From Rotaria sp. Silwood1 (taxonomy: Eukaryota > Rotifera > Eurotatoria > Philodinida > Philodinidae), in the NCBI GenBank assembly GCA_905250075.1, contig CAJNOP010000527.1, positions 80,581 to 144,580 of the forward strand: a stretch of 64,000 bases of DNA, given 5' to 3'. Below are positions 23,553-34,007 of the stretch, piece after piece. The notes beneath the pieces were generated by a model, which was given only the letters and a program-made list of their open reading frames with translations, did not search any database and had not been told where the DNA came from. Each line of letters opens with the position of its first letter. Positions within the stretch are counted from its first letter, which is position 1. Both the position numbers and the translations under genes were made by a program.

Positions 23553-25713
23553 GAACCTGGATAGCACGTGGTTTCATTCGAAATAAAGCGGAAGGGACAA
23601 TTGTTGAAGTTGTCAAAACTAAGCAATATGATCTTTGATACTTTCACAAATAATAACTGATAATTCATCAACAGGTGTAGTCTTCATTTCACTCCATAAA
23701 TTGTAGACGAGTGTTTGTTTGACATAATTTCAAACATCTACCATCATAACAAAAGTACAAGTTTAATCTCACACTTTTATTTTTCTTTACCTGCATATCC
23801 AGAGGTCAGTACCTCACTTGATGTATGTTAACAATATGTTCTTGTAATTTTTCTTTGCACTACGACAAGAGTACAACAAAAGGAAATAATGCAATAGAAT
23901 AATATTCATATTCAATACATTCAAGCTGATCTTAGTACTACATTGTACGATCCTTCAAATTGAATCGAATTCTAACCGTTTAACCTTCTTATCTAACCAA
24001 GAACTCAAAGAAATCAGATTTGACTGTTTTTTTTTCTCGTATATATTAGTCCTCGTGATTCATCATTACACATTGAGTCATCACCGGACAGACCAATGTG
24101 TCGAATTTCGTAGTCATTTTCTGCAGAAAGATAACAAGGTAATCAGATGTTTCTTGGAAATGTGGATCTGGACTGGAGCCTTCTCTTCAACCACACAAGC
24201 AAACCCACATTTACAACCTAACAATTTGAAACAACAATGGGTACAATAGGAAAAAAAAAGTTTCGATAAATTAGCTTTACTAATAAGTATATTTTATCTT
24301 AAAATCTAGTTATGATAGTAAAGAGCGTTTATGTCATGAACTAAAATTAATTCATTTTGATATAAAACTCATGATCATATTTACTTACAAGCATGATGAA
24401 GATATGAAAAATTTATGACGACATGTGTTAAAAGTTTCACTCAACATGATGCTTATGATCATCTCATACGAAATAATCAAAAATGAGTTGCTTTACATAT
24501 TGCAGCTTTTTATGATAACATATTAATTTTTAACAAAAGATCCGTTAGATGGTCGGATGTGGGTGTGATTATGCATATTAATCTCTCTCTTACATTCACA
24601 CTCATACGCCTCCATTTTTTCATATAGAGCCCATAGGTGAGCAGATTTTTATGATGTTTTTTGTTTTTGTACTGTTATTGTATATCATCGGCCGACTTGA
24701 ATTATCTTATTTACATGAATTTATGATTTAGAACGTGAATCTATTCATCTCTGGGAATCAATACAAATTCGATAAGCTCTATATCAGACAATGACAGATC
24801 ACATATATAATTGTTCATTCAAATGATTGGATTCTAGACAGAAATATTTTCATAGATATCCATCTTGTTCACAGCTGTCATGCTTTTAATTGAATTAATT
24901 ACCACTTATAAATCAATTGATAAATAGCAGAAAAATTTTCTAGAAAAAGTCTAGAAGTTGAATATTATACTTATTCAATTGTATTTTCAATCTAAGATTT
25001 ATATATGAAATTTTTTTTCGTCAACAAGGCCTTTTTTGAAATAGAATTTCTGAAAAATATTTAATGCTTGACAAACAAAGTAACTAGTAGTAACTTTTGA
25101 AATTTACAATTACGATACTTCCAACAATGACAATGAATAGTTTTGATATTCCATTAAGGTGTTGAAAGGTAAATAAATGAAGTGATACTGTTCAAATAGA
25201 ATAAATCAGATATCGCCAACATTTTAGAAATGATTTGTTTACTGATTTTTTTTTATCAAATAAAAAATAAAAAATCTCTTCCGATGTTTCTTTCAAATAA
25301 AGCTTCAAAAAGATGGTTTTTTTTCTTCTTCCTAGAGAATACGTAGTAGTGAATAATATTTACCTGACTTTGATATAGGTTCGTGACGAAAACAGTGTCA
25401 TCGTCTCCCTAGTATGATGAATATTTATTCAAAGAACGACGAAAGTAACACATAAAACAAAAACAGAGAAAATGAGACGATAGCAACTAGGTGAGACGAA
25501 AACAGGTAAACACATGATGAAAGCGACGTTTCGTCGCATATTTTCAGTCAACAGAAAGAAAAACGTCTTTTATTTATTTTTTACTTGGAAAGAAATTTCT
25601 TTTTTTCTGCCGACAAAATAAATCAAATTAGCACAAAAGGTAGTATATCTTCACCTGACCAAAAGACTGCAGAATTTACATTAAGAAGTACTGTTGATCT
25701 ACTGACAACTGAA
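23553..25713. other. Intergenic region with a possible ankyrin relic
   Basis: About 2.2 kb. At about 24440-24545 on the plus strand the codons read DAYDHLIRNNQK, a stop, then VALHIAAFYDN. The ALHIAA core is typical of ankyrin repeats, so this may be a decayed ankyrin gene piece. The telomere-like repeat at 24555-24613 follows immediately. The 200 bases before 25714 are open in frame with the ART gene but lack an ATG. Confidence 0.35.
24555..24613. repeat. Telomere-like G-rich/C-rich pair
   Basis: GGATGTGGGTGTGA is followed after about 30 bases by TTCACACTCATACGCCTCC, whose complement is GGAGGCGTATGAGTGTGAA. The arms are diverged but keep the same order and the same starting GGATGTGGGTGTG as the copy at 19042. 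Confidence 0.5.
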
Positions 25714-28700
25714 ATGTCGATTTCCTATTCTAATGAAACAGCATATTTGACACAAAATAATAATCAAGAAGAATTAATTTATAAAACAACTTCGTCAAAG
25801 CATAGACAATTAAGTGTACCTTACAATTTTATTCTCATATGGTTGAATTCTAGCGTGAATGAATATGACAATCAATATAATGATTTAATGACTCAATTTC
25901 AACGTATAACTAAGTCCATTCGACTATTTACTGATGTTGATCAATGTATTGAATTTATGAGAAATATTGAAGATGACAAAGTTTTGATTATTTTATCAAA
26001 CAATATCGATATGACTTATGTACCTCTTATAAATGATTTACATCAAGTCGATTCCATATACATTTTTTCGAATGAAGAAATCAAACCTGAACAAAGTTTA
26101 TTAGAATACAAAAAAGTACGAGGCATATTCTTTGATATCATCATGATGTTTAATCAACTTCAACGAAAGTTTTGGCAATACGAACAGGATCTTATATCAA
26201 TGAATATATTCTCGTTCGATTCTACTCTTGATTTAAATGTATTCGATCAATCATGTATGCATTCTTTATTATTAAAGGAGATTCTTCTTGAAATGAATTA
26301 CAATGAAAAAGCAACAACTAATTTTTTTAAATTGTACCGCGATCACTATCTGAACTACGAAATTAATTTTAGTAGAATTGATAAAAAAGAAAAAAATTAT
26401 AATCATTATTCACCTATTGAATTGTACATTAAAATGCCGTCTATTTACTTCATACTCAACAGAGCATTAAGAACACAAGACGTGACTAGTATCATTAAAA
26501 TGGGATCTTATTTGAAAGATCTTCATAAACACATCAAACAAGTTTACTCAACAGTAAATAAAACTGAAAAACTAGTTGTCTATCGGGGACAAAAGATTTC
26601 AACGGATGACCTAGAAAAAATGAAAAAAACTACAGGAAGTCTTTTGTCATTCAACAATTTCTTGTCCACAACTACTGATCGAGAAGTGGCATTAGAATGG
26701 ATTAATGATGCTCGTAACAATCCAAATGTAGTGGGAATTCTCTTTGATATGGAAATCGAACCATCACTTTCGAAAATTCCATTTGCTCCATTGAAAATAG
26801 TTAATAATTGCTCGACATGTGAGAACGAAATTCTCTTCTCAATGCATACTTCGTTTCATGTAAACGAAATTACAGAAATTGATAATGGTTTGTGGAATGT
26901 GAAGATGATTATGGCAAATAACCTTAATCCTCAGCTCGAACATCTTACAAATCGTCTACGTGAAGCAATACAAGATTCTAATGAATTGCATCGTCTGGGA
27001 AACTTATTAATTAAGATGGAATACTTCGACCAATTTGAAGAGACTTACGGTGCACTATTCGAAATGTTATCAAACGATTATATAAAAGAATTCGAATATA
27101 TTTCCAATCAAATCGGAAACATGCTTATTGAAAAAAATCAACTAGGAAAAGCATTGTCATTTTTACAAAACACACTTGAGGTTAGATGCAAATCTTTGTC
27201 ATCAAACCATCCAGACTTGATTACCACCTATACTAATATTGGCTTAGTGTATAACAAAATGGAAAACTATTTACAAGCGCTCTCATTTTATGAAAAGGCA
27301 CTTGAAATACAACAGACAATTCTTCCACATAATTATTCAGACTTGACTAATACATACAGCAACATCGCCTTGATATATCATAGTAAGGGAGAATATTCAA
27401 AAGAACTTTCTTGTTATGAACAGATACTTCAAATTCAGCTAAAATCTTTGTCGTCAAGTGACCCAGCATTGATTGGTACATATAACAATATAGCTCTAGC
27501 GTATTGTTCTATGAATGATTACTTACGTGCTATTCCATTTTATAAGAAGGCTCTTAAAATTCAACAATTGGTTTGTCCAGTCAATGATCTATCAATAGCG
27601 ACCACATGCATTAATATCGGTCGAGCACATGCTATTAGAGAATACTACTCGTTTGCACGCGATAGTTACCAAGAAGCACTTAAAATTCAAGAGAATGTTC
27701 TGGATCCAAATGATCTTAGATTGGCTGAGACATATAACAATATTGGAGAAATGCATCGATTAACAGGAAACTGCTCAGCTGCATTACAATACTTTGAAAA
27801 GACGCTACAAATTCAGGAAAAATCACTTGCTTCAAATCATCCATCACTAATTAAGACAAAACGTGATATAGACCAAGTACGTAACTCTATGAAGAATATT
27901 GGCAAAATAATATCATTTTTGGAGACAGTACTGAAACTAAAATCAAAATCATTTCTATCAAATGATACATCCTTCAATTTGAGTGATGACAATATGACAA
28001 CAACATTGGAAGAATCTTATCAATACGAAGATATGGCTCTAGAGCCATCACAAACCATTAATACCATTGCTCATAGTATTAATCCTAATCATTCGCCAGC
28101 GGAAGTATTTCAAGAATATGACAATGAATGCACGACTACATTCAATAGTGAAAAACAGCGTGAGAAAAAGATCGACAAGCAGTAAGTCTATGTATAATCT
28201 TTTCAATTGAATAATTAACTTTCTTTATAGATGGACCTATCCTGTTCTTCTTATTCTTCCTTCGTTAGAAAAATCTCCTTTATATTCCGTTCTAAAGGTC
28301 ATAACCAATGGTTGTCTCATGTCTCCAATTCTCATAGATGAATGTAATGATAAACTAAAGTCATACCAACAAATAAAGGAACTTATACTCGAAGTTTCAT
28401 CTATTTCTGTCAGTGAGCGAGATCGAATGCTTACAGAAATCTCATCTTTTGATAATATTCAATCAATCTATTTATTGGGAAAACCACCTGAAACAAAACA
28501 ACAACGGAATGAGTTTTTTAATCGATTTGACAAAGTATGCATATTCTGTGACGATGAAGAGCAAATTGCTGTTCAATGGGTATTGGATACCGCTAACCAT
28601 TGCCGCATATCTGCCAATCAATACATTAAGGCAGGTGACAAAGCTGTTGCTAGTGAACATTTTCAACGAGGTATAGAACTTTACGATCGTCTTAAAGACT

Positions 28701-28732
28701 TCATCAAATCAACACAACGTCAAGTATCATAA
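25714..28732 (+). CDS. NAD-dependent ADP-ribosyltransferase with TPR repeats
   Basis: Two exons (25714-28181, 28231-28732; donor GTAAGT, acceptor TTATAG) give 989 residues. The first in-frame ATG is at 25714; upstream codons offer only TTG. Order: an N-terminal Rossmann-like stretch (about 35-140; KVLIILSNNIDMT, VDSIYIFSNEE); an arginine-specific ART domain with the R-S-E triad VVYRGQ (Arg291), SFNNFLSTTT (Ser312) and ENEILF (Glu370 and Glu372); then five to six 42-residue TPRs of the kinesin-light-chain type (about 470-730; YTNIGLVYNKMENYLQALSF and similar); a low-complexity linker; and a C-terminal exon with a second Rossmann-like stretch (NIQSIYLLGKPP, KVCIFCDDEEQIAVQW) plus a helical end. 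The triad is complete, so it is probably an active mono-ADP-ribosyltransferase that modifies arginine on partner proteins held by the TPRs. There is no signal peptide, so it should be cytosolic. The target is unknown. Confidence 0.9.
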
Positions 28733-28834
28733 ACATTCTTTTGCTTTATAGTGACTATAAAATAAAATAACACAAACTTTTTTTTTTTTATCTCCAACAA
28801 AACATTATTTATCATCAATATATTTTTTCTAATC

Positions 28835-29368
28835 ATGTCTATTTTTAGAGTTTTAGATTTGATGGCATTAGCTAGAGCAAGAGTATTGACTTTTTTTGAT
28901 CCTGGTGATAAATATGAATGGTATGATAATAGATTTGATAAAAGAATATTTATTCGTTGTATTGACTCTCACCATTGTCGTAACCATATATGCGATCATA
29001 TCAAACAAGATTTAGATGTTCATTTCTTTTTCCCTGATACTCAATTAGCACTTATCATGGGTTGGCAACCGGAATATATCGACACTTATAAATATATTTA
29101 TTGTCGTGATCAAACATCGATCAATGAAATTAAACAAACATATAGGAAGCGCTTTGCTCAACAGATATTCCTTGCTGACGAGCTAGAATTTCAAATTGGT
29201 CATGTTCAAGTTGCACTCTTGCATTCATTAGCAAAGAATATGCCTGAGGAATCTCCTCAACGTGATGAAATAGCATCAAAAGCAATAGAACAATTAGAAT
29301 GTCTTAAACACATGTTAAAACAATTGAAGACTGATCAATTAAGTGAGGAACCTGTCGAACTTCACTGA
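28835..29368 (+). CDS. Unknown 177-residue protein related to a module of the upstream ART-TPR protein
   Basis: A single-exon frame from ATG at 28835, only 102 bases after the ART-TPR stop and on the same strand. No known domain is recognised. The N-terminal half has Cys/His-rich pieces (IRCIDSHHCRNHICDHIKQD), which could bind metal but could also be chance. The middle (YIDTYKYIYCRDQTS, then RKRFAQQIFLADELEFQIGH) lines up by eye with the C-terminal exon of the upstream protein (NIQSIYLLGKPPETK, then NRFDKVCIFCDDEEQIAVQW). Both then continue into a long charged helix. It may be a stand-alone copy of that module, or a further exon of the same gene if an alternative transcript skips the stop. 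There is no signal peptide or membrane segment. Confidence 0.7.
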   Translation: MSIFRVLDLMALARARVLTFFDPGDKYEWYDNRFDKRIFIRCIDSHHCRNHICDHIKQDLDVHFFFPDTQLALIMGWQPEYIDTYKYIYCRDQTSINEIKQTYRKRFAQQIFLADELEFQIGHVQVALLHSLAKNMPEESPQRDEIASKAIEQLECLKHMLKQLKTDQLSEEPVELH

Positions 29369-29694
29369 GATACAATTTTCTTTTTCTTCAAATGACTAAC
29401 TGTTGTCAAAGCACATTTTGTACTTGGTTTTCTTTTACACATAAATATTTATTCAAGGAGACTCAGTCAAACTTAAAAATAGCTAACCTCATTAAACTGC
29501 TTGGGCAATAATGCACATATTATCGTTTACCTCGAAAAAAAAACAGATTACTCGAAAGTTTTCGAGCATTTTCTAATAGAAGTAAGATAATGGGATATTA
29601 TTTCTGCAGTTCAAAGGATTTACTTATCAATAAACTCTCAAAATACAAGCATAGGCCTTCGTTATGCACATCTTATCCCTTGGATACTTCCAGA

Positions 29695-29754
29695 GTGGGT
29701 TTGGATGTGGGGCGTAGGATAAGAAGCAGATAACATTCGCGACCACACCTCACC
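29695..29754. repeat. Telomere-like G-rich/C-rich pair
   Basis: GTGGGTTTGGATGTGGGGCG is followed by CCACACCTCACC about 30 bases later. It is weaker than the other pairs but has the same order, G-rich then C-rich. Confidence 0.4.
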
Positions 29755-30068
29755 ATCGGCGGCTTGAGTAAGAACGATATTATTGCAACCTTTTATGTCT
29801 CCCCCATATCGATGCCAACAAAAGAGATAACTGAGCAGATCTTGTTTGTTATCTTTCAACGAGCAAGGCTAAACCAAGTATTCGTCGACTGATACATTCC
29901 TACGACGCTTTTCGCGGAATGAAATCTGAGTTTGGCGGGTATGTTGTGCAATTCAAAACATAGAGATAAGAAATTTATGTATTAGCCAGCAAAATGTGGG
30001 TATCTAAACGCAAACAGCGTTTGCATTTTGGGTATAGGTGTGCGCAGACGTGGGTTTTTCGTCGACCT

Positions 30069-30149
30069 GTGAGTGTGAGTTTGGGTGTAGCTGTTGGTAT
30101 CGATTTACGTTAAGTGATATTATAACTCCACTCACATCTACACCCGCAC
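30069..30149. repeat. Telomere-like inverted repeat
   Basis: GTGAGTGTGAGTTTGGGTGT on the left and CACTCACATCTACACCCGCA on the right, about 40 bases apart. The complement of the right arm reads GTGCGGGTGTAGATGTGAGTG. A further G-rich tract, TTGGGTATAGGTGTGCG, precedes it. Confidence 0.6.
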
Positions 30150-30325
30150 TGATAAAAAGTGCTCATAAACAACTTGTATCAATTTGAGAAGTTGCAGCAA
30201 TTAATATATTGATTTTGTTTGAAATTTTCAGAAAAAATTTACCAAAACATCACGGCAAAAAAGTAGTACAACAAAGAGTAAATCATTTGATTTAGAAAAT
30301 TGAGAAAAAAAAATTTCAATGACCA

Positions 30326-33300
30326 TTAATCGCATATCACATTTGCGGTCAGATAATGTGATACATCAATCATATATTGCCGTTCTTCTTCTGGAGTGTT
30401 ACTGTTTCCAAATTTTAACGTCTCGAGTGTCTATGAGATTAATGAAAAGAAATAAGAAAGAAAGAAATAGACAAGTTGTCTGAATTACTTTATTTACTAG
30501 CAATGCATTTACTAAACATCGAACTCCTTCTAAACCAATTGTGTTGCCTGCAATATCTAATGTCGTGAGTGTCTGTATTAAAAGAAATATATAAATGTAA
30601 GAAAAAGAGATATAGAATTCGTCTTACTATATTGTTTAATAGTGCATTAGCTAAATATCGAACTCCTTCGGTATCGATTCTATTGCTTGCAAGACCTAGC
30701 ATTGTTAATGCCTGCGTTGAGCAATATCAAAAAGTAATGAATAAACTAACACAGAATTTTGTCTCACTTTGTTATGGATCAATGCATTAGCAAGATACTG
30801 GGTTCCTTCGGCACAGATTCCATTAACGGAAAGTTGTAGTGTCTTTAGAGTCTATACCAAATGAGAACAATTAATCAAAAGTAAACTAATAAACAACTCA
30901 TTTTACATTATTTTTTTCCAAAGCTTTAGCTATATATTGTGCTCCTTTAGGACCAATACCATTGATTCCCATTGAAAGTATTGTGAGTGTCTGAGCAGAA
31001 ATATTAAAAAGGTAGGATATTAAAATATAAAGTATTTATTTTACTGTATTATGCATTAGTGCATTAGCTAGATACTGCATAGGCTCTGAACCAAATCTGA
31101 TGATGTTAAGCTTGAGACAGGTGAGTGTCTATATTGAAAGATATCAATAAATATTAGATAGAGAGATGAAAGTCTTATTTCACATTGTTATATTGCAATG
31201 CATTAAATAAATACTGAATATCTGCAACATCAATCATACTACGACTAAGATTGAGTTCCACCAATGCCTACAACGAATAATATAAGTATAAGAAAAATGG
31301 ATAGAAACTTTTTCTAACAATGCTATTTGTCTGTAATAAATTTGCTAGATATTGTGCTCCTTGTGAGCAAATCGGGATTTCCCAAAGATTTAATGTTGTT
31401 AGTGTCTATATTGAATGGAAGAAAAACGAAATATAACGTCAAAAAAAAACAAACTAATTGCTTTACTCGATTGTTTCGTAATCCAGCATAAAGAGCACGT
31501 GTTCCTTCAAAACCGATAGAAGTAGACATAAGACACAATGATGTCAGTGTCTATATTTTAAATAATAAATAAAAATATCAAATATAAGTATATGAATCAA
31601 GAATCTATCGCACAGCATTATTTTCTAGTGCTTTAGCTAAATATTGTGCTCCTTCATTATGGATGGGATTATGAGATAAATTCAACATCGTAAGTGTCTG
31701 TAAATAAATAAGAGCCAGTAGTATGAGATAGAGCGTTATAAAAGACATTTAAACCGTATTATGTTGTAAAGCATTAGCAAGATATTGAGCTCCTTCACTA
31801 CCAACGTCATTACAGTCAAGAGACAACGATCTCAATGCCTGTATTAAATAAAAATAATAGAGTTTGAAATAATGATACGAAAACTTATCTTACTTGATTA
31901 TTCTGTAATCCATTAGCTAAATATTCCATCCCTTGACAGTTTATGTGATTGTGACCAAGATCTAGGTTGATCAAGGTCTATATAAAAGGAGAAAATTGAA
32001 TATAAGACAGAAAACTAGATAGTTATAATTACATGATTTTTTTCTAATGCACTTGCTAAATATTGTAAACGTCCTTTAACGCCAAGCTCATTCCATGTAA
32101 GATTCAAGTCTGTTAATGTCTACATTCACTGATATACATAGAAGACAAGATACCATTATATAGCTTGTCTCACTTTATTATTTGCTAATGCATTAGCCAT
32201 ATATTTGAATCGATCACCAGAAAATGGATTGCATGTAAAATTTAATGTTGTTAGTGTCTATGTTAAATATTTTAAAGATAACTATGATAAAGATCTCTAT
32301 ATATTATGCTACTACATTGTATTCTAAGATATTACCCATATATTGTGCTCCGTTACCGTTCAATGTGTTGCTTGATAGTGTCAATGCTGTTAGTGTCTAT
32401 ATTAAATATGATAGATAAAGAAAATCTTAGATACCTTACATTACTTTATTATTTTGTAATGCGGTAGCTAGATAATTTAATCCGAGTTCTCCGATTTGAT
32501 TAAATGATAGGTCTAATGTAATAAGTGTCTTTATTGCGTAACAATAATAACTACAAGACAATGAACAAGAATATTTTTCCTACTTGATTGTGTTGTAATG
32601 CTTCAGCTAGATAAGATATCCCCATAGAATTAATTTGATTAGAATATAAATTCAATTGTGTAAGTGTCTGTGTTTAAAAAAGAAGAAAGACAGATATGTG
32701 AAAAAGATCAAGAACTATTTCTACTCGATTAATTTGTAATGCTTTAGCTAGATATTGAACTCCTTCTGAGTCAATGTTGTTTTGACCAAGATTAAGAATT
32801 TTGAGTGCCTACATTCAAACATAAATTTCAATCTGTTATGTAAGAGTAAAGGATTGATTCTACTCGGTTATGATGCAGTGCATTAGCCAAATATTGGAGT
32901 CCTTGTGAGCCAATGTTATTAGCATAAAGATTTAGAGTAGTAAGTGTCTGTATTCATGAATAAACATGAATGGCTATATTTATGAATACTATATCACAAA
33001 CCTAATTTTATATTAATGAGGTACTGTACTAATTGTACTTTAACTAACACAATTTATTCTGTAGAAATATTACTTGAATAGAAGTGTATTTTTGATGAGA
33101 ATAATTATGGCATATATATATTTAGGTAAAAAATGACTCAAGAAATATATTTTTAACTTATGAATTATCTTATTCAAATGAAGAATATCTTCTAGTAGAG
33201 TTTGACTCATTTATCAATGTTTAGGTTGATTAGGAATGTAGGATTGATAAAAATAAGAAAGAAAAAATTGAAATTTGCATAACAACAACATAGCATTAAC

Positions 33301-34007
33301 ATTGCGATAAAAATGGCTGCACTGGGGAATATATACGGATTTTATTGATGGTTCATCGTATGTATGTAATGGAAAGAAAATGCTCAAATAAAGTAGAAAG
33401 TGTGCAGTTCAAAGGTACAGTATTGTATAATGTGTAAAAACATTGAAATGAGTCTTACATCATTATTCTGTAAGGCAGCAGCAATATATTTTGAGTCATT
33501 AGAATCAATATCATTTTGTTGTAGATCGAGTTCCGCTATTGTCTGTACAAAAGAAGAACAATAAAAATAAATTGAATAATGAAAAAATTATACAGTATTA
33601 TTATGTAAGACATGACATAATTGTACCAATTTGCCACGATTGAATTGCTTTTGAGAAAAATTCAACACAATAGGTGTCTGTTTGAAAATATCAAATGAGA
33701 ACCATAAATATAACTGAGATTTCTCTTCGACAAACTATTTTCCATGCTAAAATAGATTTAGAATCCGAAAAGGAACTAGCAAAACCATCCAAGATAAAAT
33801 ACTTTTCTATTCATATAGGATGTTTTCATGATTCAAAACTAATCTGGATATACAAATAATATTTACTTGGTACCGACTATAAGTATTGATGATAGCATTA
33901 AGACGAGTACAAACATTCCGACATGATAGAATAATTGTTATTATATTAAGATGATCGAGAATCCGGTAGACAAGTTCGCAAGGAAGTATATCAAGAGACA
34001 ATGTCAT
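30326..34007 (-). CDS. F-box-like leucine-rich repeat protein, one LRR per exon
   Basis: Exon 1 (33867-34007) begins MTLSLDILPCELVYRILDHL and resembles an F-box, the Skp1-binding part of SCF ubiquitin ligases. Twenty exons follow, each coding for one ribonuclease-inhibitor-type LRR of 27-29 residues (e.g. TLTTLNLYANNIGSQGLQYL): 33594-33677, 33459-33542, 32864-32947, 32725-32808, 32584-32667, 32445-32528, 32316-32396, 32174-32257, 32033-32119, 31894-31977, 31755-31838, 31614-31697, 31467-31550, 31319-31405, 31184-31267, 31045-31128, 30907-30990, 30768-30851, 30628-30711, 30489-30572. The last exon, 30326-30430, carries the stop. All introns are phase 0 and 40-75 bases long, except one of 511 bases after the second LRR. 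The sum is 642 residues. The protein should be a curved cytosolic recognition scaffold. The repeats resemble NLRC3/RNH1, but there is no NACHT domain. Partner and role are unknown. Confidence 0.88.

Larger units (their letters stand above)
29369..30325. other. Intergenic spacer with two telomere-like inverted repeats
   Basis: About 950 bases between the 3' ends of the ART neighbour (+) and the LRR gene (-). It holds the pairs at 29695-29754 and 30069-30149. No gene is seen. Confidence 0.55.

Noticed and set aside
30489-33677. Regularly spaced 84-base repeats that could be mistaken for a CRISPR array or a satellite
   Set aside because: Each unit is an exon coding for one LRR, with splice sites at both ends and divergent sequence.
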